Shown here piece by piece: positions 1-5,719 of a DNA stretch of 8,605 nucleotides. The notes beneath the pieces were generated by a model. It saw only the letters and a list, made by a program, of their open reading frames with translations, made no database searches and was not told the origin of the DNA. Each line of letters starts with the position of its first letter. Position 1 is the first letter of the stretch. Source of the DNA: Steroidobacteraceae bacterium (lineage in GTDB: Bacteria > Pseudomonadota > Gammaproteobacteria > Steroidobacterales > Steroidobacteraceae); NCBI GenBank assembly GCA_013044085.1, contig JABEVI010000194.1:1-8605 (forward strand), in the 5' to 3' direction. A program made the translations under genes and the position numbers.

Positions 1-1460
1 AGGAACTGCGCATACGCGTGTTCCACGGAACTCTGCAGGATCTGCTTCTCGCCGTCGCTCAGCGGCCGATCGAAACGGCCCATGCCGCCGAGCGGCGTCG
101 TGCCGATGCCGTCGACCGAGATGCCCAGCTTGGCGAGACTTCGCTGAAACGTCGGCACGACGGCAAATACGCCGATCGAGCCGGTGAGGGTCGTGGGACT
201 CGCGAAGATCTCGTTCGCCGCCGATGCGATGTAGTAACCGCCCGACGCCGCGTAGGTCCCCATCGAAACGACGACCGGTTTGCCCGCCTTGCGCAGCCGC
301 CGGACGGCCCGCAGAATCTGTTCGGAAGCGAACATGCTGCCGCCCGGACTGTCGATGCGCAGGACGACGCCCTTGACCGCCGGATCATATTGGGCAGTGC
401 GCAGGAGCTGCGACGTGCTCACGCCACCGATGGAGCCCGGCGGCTGGCGGCCGTCGAGGATCTCTCCGGAGGCGACGACGACCGCGATCCGCGTCGCCGG
501 CTTCGAACGGAACAGATGTTTGGCCCGCACCGCGGCGAGGTACGAGTCCATCGAGATCGAATGGTACGAATGCGTGCCGGAATCCTCGCCGACCAGCTTG
601 GCCAATTCACGGTCGACCTGACGGCGCGTCTTCAATGCGGTGACCAGGTGCTGCTGCAAGGCGAGCGCGGCCATGTCACCCTGCTGTGCCGCCAACTGCG
701 TCGGCTCGTTGTCGACGTAGCTCTGCAGCGCCCCCGGCGGCAGTGCCCGCGCCCGCGTCACGTCCTGCTGGTACGCGCTCCACAGCGTGCCGAGCCACGC
801 GCTGCTCTCCTGCCGCTCGCTCGCCGCCATGTCGTTTCGCGAGTACTCGTCCGTATAGCTCTTGAAGGTGCCGGCTCGAAAGATATTGACGTCGACGCCC
901 AGCTTGTCGATGGCGTTCTTGAAGTACATCCGGTAGTAGCTGAAGCCGTCGATCGACACGGCCCCGAGAGGATCGAGGTCGACCTCGCCGGCCTGCGCCG
1001 CGAGATAGTATTGCGTCTGATCGAGCGAATCGGCGGTTGCGATGACGGGTTTGCCGGACTTGCGGAAATCGCGAATCGCCGCGCCGACTTCCTGAAGTTT
1101 CGACAGTCCGGACGGCGCCAGATCGTCCAGTTTGAGCACGAGCGCCTTGATCCTCGGATCGGTCCTGCCCGCCTCGATCGCATCGATGACGTCCCGCAAT
1201 GACGTCTCATGCGCCGAACCGCCCGAAGCCTCGCCGATCGCGCGGCTCAAGGGATCGGCGGACACCTGCTCGACGAGCCGGCCCTCGGGGGCGATCACCA
1301 GGGCCGCGGAGTCCGGCACGATCGGGATCGATGTGTGCAGGGCGGCGAGCAGAAAGCCGAAGATCAGCAGCAACAACAGAAGGTGCAGCGCCTTGCGAAT
1401 TCCATCGAGAATTCGCCAGACGAGCGAAAATACGCCGCGGAGCGCGCTGCCGAAACTCAT
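1..1460 (-). CDS. sppA: Signal peptide peptidase SppA (67K type, protease IV), 3' end outside window
   Basis: This gene encodes an inner-membrane serine protease with a Ser/Lys dyad that degrades signal peptides released after secretion. I translated 486 codons from the ATG at 1460; the frame stays open to the window edge, so the stop is missing. E. coli SppA has about 618 residues, so roughly 130 are probably lost. Residues 25-42 are a Leu-rich membrane anchor after a short basic N-terminus, with no obvious cleavage site. Two S49 domains follow, as in the long form of the family. The general-base lysine is K200 (in FRAGTFKSYTDEY), matching E. coli K209, and the nucleophile is S406 (in TYAASGGYY), matching S409. 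DSPGGS at 370-375 and TGSIGVF at 426-432 are also typical. No other start codon lies in frame before the rplS stop. The gap to rplS is 46 nt with no terminator visible, so readthrough from the ribosomal operon is plausible (inference). Confidence 0.95.
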   Translation of the reverse strand, partial: MSFGSALRGVFSLVWRILDGIRKALHLLLLLLIFGFLLAALHTSIPIVPDSAALVIAPEGRLVEQVSADPLSRAIGEASGGSAHETSLRDVIDAIEAGRTDPRIKALVLKLDDLAPSGLSKLQEVGAAIRDFRKSGKPVIATADSLDQTQYYLAAQAGEVDLDPLGAVSIDGFSYYRMYFKNAIDKLGVDVNIFRAGTFKSYTDEYSRNDMAASERQESSAWLGTLWSAYQQDVTRARALPPGALQSYVDNEPTQLAAQQGDMAALALQQHLVTALKTRRQVDRELAKLVGEDSGTHSYHSISMDSYLAAVRAKHLFRSKPATRIAVVVASGEILDGRQPPGSIGGVSTSQLLRTAQYDPAVKGVVLRIDSPGGSMFASEQILRAVRRLRKAGKPVVVSMGTYAASGGYYIASAANEIFASPTTLTGSIGVFAVVPTFQRSLAKLGISVDGIGTTPLGGMGRFDRPLSDGEKQILQSSVEHAYAQF

Positions 1461-1506
1461 GGATTGGCCGCCCGCACCGTCTGTGCCGTACTGCGTTCGG
1501 ACGCTC

Positions 1507-1851
1507 TCAGATCTTCTCTTCGATGCGGGCCGCCTTGCCCGAAAGTTCGCGCAGATAGTAGAGCTTGGCGCGGCGCACGGCGCCACGGCGCTTGACGCTC
1601 ACCTCGTTTATCCAGGGGCTGTGGGTCTGGAAGACGCGTTCCACACCCTCACCGTGCGAAATCTTGCGCACCGTGAACGAGGAGTTCAGGCCGCGATTCT
1701 TTTTCGCGATGACCACGCCCTCGTAAGCCTGAGTGCGCTCACGATCGCCCTCCACCACCTTGACCTGCACGACGACGGTGTCGCCGGGGTTGAATTCCGG
1801 AAACTTGGCTATTTCCCGTTCGCCGTTCAACTGCTGAATTATCTTATTCAC
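1507..1851 (-). CDS. rplS: 50S ribosomal protein L19
   Basis: L19 is a 114-residue ribosomal protein of the large subunit, located at the 30S-50S interface. Length and sequence match the E. coli protein (115 residues) almost throughout, with [20 protein letters not shown] and [18 protein letters not shown] as the clearest blocks. The start is GTG at 1851 (MNKIIQQL). GTG is supported because it fits the family N-terminus and has a GAGG eight bases upstream. The start overlaps the trmD stop (GTGA, 4 bp), which suggests translational coupling. It is the last gene of the rpsP-rimM-trmD-rplS series, and no T-rich terminator is seen after its TGA. Confidence 0.98.
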   Translation of the reverse strand: MNKIIQQLNGEREIAKFPEFNPGDTVVVQVKVVEGDRERTQAYEGVVIAKKNRGLNSSFTVRKISHGEGVERVFQTHSPWINEVSVKRRGAVRRAKLYYLRELSGKAARIEEKI

Positions 1852-2633
1852 TTGTGCGACCTCGTCATTGAATCATCGTCGTTGCGACCGGCCCGCTGCG
1901 CGCGCTCGGTCTTGAATTCTTCCAGCAAAACCCGCTCCGTGGCGTTCATCGTCCGGCGCTCCAGCAAATCCGGCCTGCGCAGCCACGTGCGCCCCAGAGC
2001 CTCCCGCAGGCGCCAGCGCGTAATCGCCGCATGATCGCCCGAGGCGAGCACTGGCGGCACATGCCGGCCTTCGACCACCGCCGGGCGCGTATAGTGCGGC
2101 CAATCGAGGAGCCCGTCACTAAAGGACTCCTGTTCGGCGGACTCCGCATCCCCCAATGTGCCCGGAATCAGGCGCGCCACCGCGTCGATCACCACCAGCG
2201 CGGGCAATTCGCCTCCCGAAAGCACATAATCGCCGATCGACCAGCGCTCGTCGACATCGCTCTCGAGCAAACGCTCATCGACGCCCTCGTAGCGACCGGC
2301 GATCAGCACCAATCCCGGCCAGCGCGCAACCTGGCGCGCGAGGCTTTGATCGAAGCGCCGTCCATCCGCCCCCAGGTATACCCGGGGCGCGCCACCCGGG
2401 AAGCTCGCCACCGCCTTGCGCACGGCCGCCACACCCGGCTCGAACTTCAGGACCATTCCCGGTCCGCCGCCATAAGGCCGGTCATCGACGGTGCGATGCA
2501 CGTCCGTCGCATGCTCGCGCGGATCGAAGCACTCGACGATCAGCGACCCGCGCTCGACCGCCCGGCCGACCACACCATGCGCGAGCGCCTCGCCGATCAT
2601 GCGCGGGAACAGCGTGACGACCGCAATGCGCAT
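1848..2633 (-). CDS. trmD: tRNA (guanine-N1)-methyltransferase TrmD
   Basis: TrmD uses S-adenosylmethionine to methylate N1 of G37, next to the anticodon, in tRNAs that read CNN-type codons. This prevents +1 frameshifting, and the enzyme is normally essential. The protein has 261 residues (E. coli 255) and belongs to the SPOUT family, working as a trefoil-knotted dimer. Visible motifs are [12 protein letters not shown] (50-61), [11 protein letters not shown] (113-123) and [14 protein letters not shown] (132-145), which form the cofactor-binding knot. [15 protein letters not shown] (170-184) carries D173, which aligns with the catalytic Asp169 of the E. coli enzyme. The C-terminal domain ends in a charged tail ([11 protein letters not shown]) whose codons also hold the rplS ribosome binding site. 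ATG at 2633 lies only 3 nt after the rimM stop, with a weak GGCGGA-type ribosome site, so coupling to rimM is likely. Confidence 0.98.
   Translation of the reverse strand: MRIAVVTLFPRMIGEALAHGVVGRAVERGSLIVECFDPREHATDVHRTVDDRPYGGGPGMVLKFEPGVAAVRKAVASFPGGAPRVYLGADGRRFDQSLARQVARWPGLVLIAGRYEGVDERLLESDVDERWSIGDYVLSGGELPALVVIDAVARLIPGTLGDAESAEQESFSDGLLDWPHYTRPAVVEGRHVPPVLASGDHAAITRWRLREALGRTWLRRPDLLERRTMNATERVLLEEFKTERAQRAGRNDDDSMTRSHK
1860..1863 (-). promoter_or_regulatory. Shine-Dalgarno of rplS, inside the trmD 3' end
   Basis: GAGG on the minus strand, followed by eight bases and then the GTG start of rplS. It lies within the last codons of trmD. It supports the GTG start and gives L19 its own ribosome binding site in addition to any coupling through the GTGA overlap. 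Confidence 0.6.
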
Positions 2634-2636
2634 CCG

Positions 2637-3149
2637 CTATTCCGCCGGCTCCGCCCAGTCGACCATGATCAGCCCGGCCTCCAGATCCACGCGCCGCAGA
2701 TGCCGAGGCACCGCCGGAATCCAAATCTCCTTCGAACCGCGGACGACCATCAACGCATGCGCCGGCGTCTCCAGAAAATGGCCGACGAGCCCAAGCTCGG
2801 TGCCGGCGAGGTCGACCACCCGCAATCCGATCAGATCGGCCCGGTAATATTCCCCGGCGCCACCGGCCGGCAACTCCTTTCGCGCCACGCAGACTTCGGC
2901 CCCGCTGAGTTCGGCGGCCCGATCGCGATCGTCGATGCCGGCCAGCTTCGCCGTCAAACGACCTCCGCTGTGCCCGGTGAACTGCACGCGACAGTCGAGG
3001 ATCGCGCCGCGAAGCCGCAACCTGAGGTTCGGGTACTCGAACAGCCGCTCGGGCGGATCGGTGTCGGACCGCATCTTCACCCAGCCCTTCACGCCGAGCG
3101 GCGCGGTCACCGCGCCGAGAACGACGAGCGACGCGGCTTCCTCGCCCAT
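2637..3149 (-). CDS. rimM: Ribosome maturation factor RimM
   Basis: RimM is a 16S rRNA processing and 30S head assembly factor that works with ribosomal protein S19. The 170-residue length is normal. The N-terminal RimM barrel carries VLGAVTAPLGVKGWVKMRS (10-28), and the linker region has ARKELPAGGAGEYYRADLIGL with the typical EYY..DLIG signature. The C-terminal PRC-barrel part ends in IWIPAVPRHLRRVDL and LIMVDW. ATG at 3149 is the only reasonable start, because the frame upstream runs into the rpsP TGA with no other ATG, GTG or TTG. No good Shine-Dalgarno is visible in the 18-nt gap to rpsP, so initiation may depend on ribosomes finishing rpsP. In E. coli RimM is also made at a much lower level than S16. 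Confidence 0.97.
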   Translation of the reverse strand: MGEEAASLVVLGAVTAPLGVKGWVKMRSDTDPPERLFEYPNLRLRLRGAILDCRVQFTGHSGGRLTAKLAGIDDRDRAAELSGAEVCVARKELPAGGAGEYYRADLIGLRVVDLAGTELGLVGHFLETPAHALMVVRGSKEIWIPAVPRHLRRVDLEAGLIMVDWAEPAE

Positions 3150-3167
3150 CGCAATTGCGCTACGAGG

Positions 3168-3419
3168 TCAGGCCGCTTGCTTGCGGAACGTCGTCACCAA
3201 CTGCTTGACGCGGTCCGACATGTGGGCGCCCTGGCTTACCCAATGCTCGATACGCGCCACGTCGAGACGCAGTTTGGTCTCGGCGCCACGGGCGACCGGA
3301 TTGAACAAGCCGACGCTCTCGAGGCTCGTGCCGCCTTGGCGCTTGCGACTATCGGTCACGACGACGTGATAGAACGGCGTTTTCTTGCCGCCACGTCGGG
3401 TCAAACGGATCGTCACCAT
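3168..3419 (-). CDS. rpsP: 30S ribosomal protein S16
   Basis: S16 is an early-assembling 16S rRNA-binding protein of the small subunit body. It has 83 residues (E. coli 82). It opens with [20 protein letters not shown] and shows the conserved [20 protein letters not shown] and SDRV blocks. ATG at 3419 is preceded by TAAGG about 12 bases upstream (3432-3436) as a ribosome site. A promoter candidate in the 69-nt gap to ffh could let S16 be expressed above Ffh. The gene leads the rpsP-rimM-trmD-rplS operon. Confidence 0.98.
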   Translation of the reverse strand: MVTIRLTRRGGKKTPFYHVVVTDSRKRQGGTSLESVGLFNPVARGAETKLRLDVARIEHWVSQGAHMSDRVKQLVTTFRKQAA

Positions 3420-3453
3420 CTTTTTGATTCACCTTAAGAAAGATCAGCCCGGC

Positions 3454-3483
3454 ATTTTAGCGGTCGATGCGCCCTGAGGGCAA
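3454..3483 (-). promoter_or_regulatory. Candidate sigma-70 promoter of the rpsP operon
   Basis: On the minus strand TTGCCC (3478-3483; 4 of 6 consensus) is followed after 18 bases by TAAAAT (3454-3459; 5 of 6 consensus). Transcription would start near 3447 and give a leader of about 28 nt that contains the rpsP ribosome site. The element lies just after the ffh stop, in the only sizeable gap of the cluster. That is where a separate promoter would be expected, since ribosomal proteins are needed in large excess over Ffh. It rests on pattern match only. Confidence 0.5.
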
Positions 3484-3488
3484 GGATC

Positions 3489-4853
3489 TTACGAGAAATT
3501 ACCCGGCGGCAGTCGCCCGGCCATCCCGCGCATCATGTTGCGCAACATTCCTCCCTTGGCGAGCTTCTTCATTGTTTTTTGCATCTGATCGAATTGCTTC
3601 AGAAGGCGGTTGACTTCCGGAATTTGCACCCCGGAGCCCATGGCGATGCGGCGCTTGCGCGAACCGTCGATCAGATCCGGCCGCCGGCGCTCCTTCGGGG
3701 TCATCGAATCGATGATACCGACCTGGCGCTTGAGCGCCTGCGCGTTCACGGCGCCGGCCGCCTTGGCCGCATTGGCCTGCAGGTGGGCCGGTAGTTTGTC
3801 GAGCAACGCCGTCATGCCGCCCATGCGCTGCAGTTGTTGCAACTGGTCACGCAGATCGGACAGATCGAAGGACTTGCCGGAGCCGATCTTCTTGGCGAGC
3901 TTCTCGGCCTTTTCGCGATCGACCTGCTCCTGGACTTGTTCCACCAGGGACAACACGTCGCCCATGCCGAGGATGCGTGAGGCGATGCGCTCCGGCTGAA
4001 ACAGCTCGAGAGCCTCGGATTTCTCGCCCGTCCCGATGAACAGAATCGGTTTGCCGGTCACCTGGCGCACCGACAATGCTGCACCGCCGCGTGCATCGCC
4101 ATCCGCCTTCGTCAGGATCACGCCGGTCAGACTCAAGGTCTCGTTGAACGCCCGGGCCGCGTTGACCGCATCCTGGCCGGCCATGCTATCGACGACGAAC
4201 AGCCGCTCGTGCGGATGGATCTCGGCCTCGAGTTCGCCCACCTCGGCCATCATTTCGGCATCGACGTGCAGCCGGCCCGCGGTGTCCAGCAGCATCACGT
4301 CATAGGCCTGCAGGGTCGCCTCGCCGAGTGCGCGCCTCGCGATCGCGAGCGGCGCCTCCTCGGCACCCGCCGCGGCGAAGCCGGCGCCCACCTGGGCGGC
4401 CAATGTCTGCAGTTGCAGGATCGCGGCCGGCCGGTAGACGTCGGTGCTGACCAGGAGCACCTTCTTGCGCTCCTTCTCGATCAACCAGCGCGCGAGTTTG
4501 CCCGCGCTGGTGGTCTTGCCCGCACCCTGCAGCCCGGCCAACATCACGACCACGGGACGCTGCGCGCGCAGATTGAGCCCCTGACTGGGCTCGCCCATCA
4601 GGCGGGTGAGTTCCTCATGCACGATTTTGATGAAGGCCTGCCCCGGGGTCAGACTCTTGGCGACCTCGGCGCCCACCGCGCGCGCGCGCACGGCTTCCGC
4701 GAAGGTCTTGACGACCGGCAGGGCGACATCGGCCTCGAGGAGCGCAAGACGCACCTGGCGCACCGTGTCGGCGATATTATCGTCGGTGAGGCGCCCGCGG
4801 CCGCTCAGACTGCGCAGGGCGGAGGTCAGTCTTTCGTTGAGTTGGTCGAACAT
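3489..4853 (-). CDS. ffh: Signal recognition particle protein Ffh (SRP54 GTPase)
   Basis: Ffh binds 4.5S RNA and signal sequences of nascent membrane proteins and delivers ribosomes to the receptor FtsY. The protein has 454 residues (E. coli 453). The N domain (1-95) contains LLEADVALPVV. The G domain carries GLQGAGKTT (107-115, P-loop), DTAGR (190-194) and TKADGDARGGAAL (248-260). The Met-rich M domain (about 300-445) holds the RNA-binding stretch RRPDLIDGSRKRRIAMGSGV and EVNRLLKQFDQMQKTMKKLAKGG (split here as two neighbouring blocks), and the usual GGM..MM tail. ATG at 4853 fits the family N-terminus MFDQLNERL exactly. There is no Shine-Dalgarno, and a TATAAT lies eight bases before the ATG, so the transcript may be leaderless. 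It is divergent from ypjD and upstream of rpsP. Codons 56-60 contain a 13-nt alternating CG run (4677-4689). Confidence 0.98.
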   Translation of the reverse strand: MFDQLNERLTSALRSLSGRGRLTDDNIADTVRQVRLALLEADVALPVVKTFAEAVRARAVGAEVAKSLTPGQAFIKIVHEELTRLMGEPSQGLNLRAQRPVVVMLAGLQGAGKTTSAGKLARWLIEKERKKVLLVSTDVYRPAAILQLQTLAAQVGAGFAAAGAEEAPLAIARRALGEATLQAYDVMLLDTAGRLHVDAEMMAEVGELEAEIHPHERLFVVDSMAGQDAVNAARAFNETLSLTGVILTKADGDARGGAALSVRQVTGKPILFIGTGEKSEALELFQPERIASRILGMGDVLSLVEQVQEQVDREKAEKLAKKIGSGKSFDLSDLRDQLQQLQRMGGMTALLDKLPAHLQANAAKAAGAVNAQALKRQVGIIDSMTPKERRRPDLIDGSRKRRIAMGSGVQIPEVNRLLKQFDQMQKTMKKLAKGGMLRNMMRGMAGRLPPGNFS

Positions 4854-4869
4854 GGCCGGGCATTATAAG
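4842..4869 (+). promoter_or_regulatory. Weak divergent promoter candidate for ypjD sharing the ffh -10
   Basis: The plus strand reads TATAAG (4864-4869; 5 of 6 consensus), built on the same TTATAA palindrome as the ffh -10. A poor TTGGTC (4842-4847; 3 of 6) lies 16 bases upstream, inside ffh codons. Transcription would start near 4876, about 22 nt before the ypjD ATG. This is inferred from symmetry, and the -35 match alone would not support it. Confidence 0.25.
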
Positions 4870-4891
4870 CGGCTAGGAGGCGGCATGTCCT
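4862..4891 (-). promoter_or_regulatory. Candidate ffh promoter with perfect -10 hexamer
   Basis: On the minus strand AGGACA (4886-4891; 4 of 6 consensus) is followed after 18 bases by a perfect TATAAT (4862-4867). The -10 is followed by eight bases (GCCCGGCC) and then the ffh ATG, so the transcript would start at or within a base or two of the start codon. The core TTATAA (4863-4868) is a palindrome, so the plus strand also reads a near-consensus -10. Confidence 0.6.
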
Positions 4892-4914
4892 TGTGTCATG
4901 ATCCTCGCAGATGA
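4875..4914 (+). other. Shine-Dalgarno AGGAGG plus out-of-frame 9-codon mini-ORF overlapping the ypjD start
   Basis: AGGAGG (4875-4880) is followed after four bases by an ATG at 4885 that opens MSLCHDPRR and stops at 4914. The ypjD ATG at 4898 lies inside this mini-ORF in another frame, 17 bases after AGGAGG, which is long for direct use. The mini-ORF could be a leader that lets ribosomes reinitiate on ypjD, or it could be chance. No coding signal can be judged at nine codons. Confidence 0.25.
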
Positions 4915-5719
4915 AACCTGGTCGGCCGTGATCGTCCCAGTCACCTTACTCCTGCTCTACTCGGCGAGTGCCTGGTTGATGCTGCGCAGCGCATCGAATC
5001 GGCGCCTGGAGCCGTACGCCTGGATCCTGTGCCTCGGCGCGATCGGCGTCCACAGTGACGCCATCTTCGATGTCATGCGCGCGGTCGGTCCATTCTCGAT
5101 CGGCTTGCGCGAGGCGATCTCGTTGCTCGCCTGGACGCTCGCCGTGCTCGCCTGTTTGATCGCGCTCGAACGCCAGTACCGGGTCCTCGCCGCGATCCTC
5201 TTATGGAGCGCCGCGCTCGGTGCGGCCGCGACCGGCGACGGTCACAAGTACCGGGTCGACGCGGTGCCCGCATGGGAGCTTTCCGCACACATTCTCCTGT
5301 CGATGGCCGCCGCCGCGCTGCTGTTCGCGGCGGCGGTGACCGCCTCGATGCTGGTGCTGCTCGACCGACGGCTGCGGGCGCGGCGCATCGCCAAACTGCC
5401 GCACCAACTGCCGCCGATGGACGTCCTCGAGAAGGTGATGTTCCGTCTGATCGGCTCCGGTTTCGCACTGCTCACCCTGTCGCTGTTCACCGGCTTCGTG
5501 TTCGTGACGAACCTGTTCGAACAGCATCTCGTGCACAAGACCGTGCTGTCGTTGATGGCCTGGGTGGTGTTCGCGATCCTGCTGATCGGGCGCGTACGCT
5601 ACGGCTGGCGTGGTCGGTTCGCGGTGCGCCTCACGCTCGCCGGCTTCGTGCTGCTCGCGCTCGCGTATTTCGGTTCGAAGTTCGTGCTCGAGTACATCTT
5701 CGGACGGCAATGGGGATGA
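4898..5719 (+). CDS. ypjD: YpjD/CcsA-like inner-membrane protein of unknown function
   Basis: This 273-residue protein has about eight hydrophobic segments (roughly 8-28, 40-60, 72-91, 95-111, 127-154, 183-205, 214-231, 242-265). It resembles E. coli YpjD, which lies in the same place beside ffh and is assigned to the cytochrome c assembly (CcsA/CcmC/HemX-like) family. H131 in a membrane segment (WELSAHILLSM) and H213 in HLVHKTVLSLMAW sit where family members carry conserved histidines, and YGWRGRFAV (235-243) matches the family's GWRG block. The tryptophan-rich heme-handling WWD signature of true cytochrome c synthases is not present, so that activity should not be assumed. ATG at 4898 is the only start before an in-frame TAG at 4874, although its ribosome site is badly spaced. 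The 3' end overlaps the next gene, indicating an operon. The molecular role is unknown. Confidence 0.85.
   Translation: MILADETWSAVIVPVTLLLLYSASAWLMLRSASNRRLEPYAWILCLGAIGVHSDAIFDVMRAVGPFSIGLREAISLLAWTLAVLACLIALERQYRVLAAILLWSAALGAAATGDGHKYRVDAVPAWELSAHILLSMAAAALLFAAAVTASMLVLLDRRLRARRIAKLPHQLPPMDVLEKVMFRLIGSGFALLTLSLFTGFVFVTNLFEQHLVHKTVLSLMAWVVFAILLIGRVRYGWRGRFAVRLTLAGFVLLALAYFGSKFVLEYIFGRQWG

Noticed and set aside
18..1202. Long plus-strand open frame opposite sppA
   Set aside because: It is Arg/Asp/Ala-rich with no family features, and it mirrors the strongly conserved SppA frame on the minus strand. Antisense open frames are expected in GC-rich genes.
2031..3437. 468-codon plus-strand frame opposite trmD, rimM and rpsP
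   Set aside because: It spans three well-identified genes and their gaps on the other strand, and it has low-complexity composition rich in His, Arg and Gln. It is an antisense shadow.
3471..3481. GCCC-TGA-GGGC hairpin after ffh, considered as an intrinsic terminator
   Set aside because: The stem is 4 bp, too short, and is followed by GCATCG rather than a T-run on the minus strand.
4677..4689. 13-nt alternating CG run in ffh, considered as a Z-DNA or slippage element
   Set aside because: It encodes conserved-position Arg/Ala residues of the N domain in a GC-rich gene, which is enough to explain it.
5203..5709. In-frame upstream extension of the corB-type gene through ypjD
   Set aside because: The extension is Arg-rich and not family-like, while the ypjD frame over the same bases gives a clear membrane protein.
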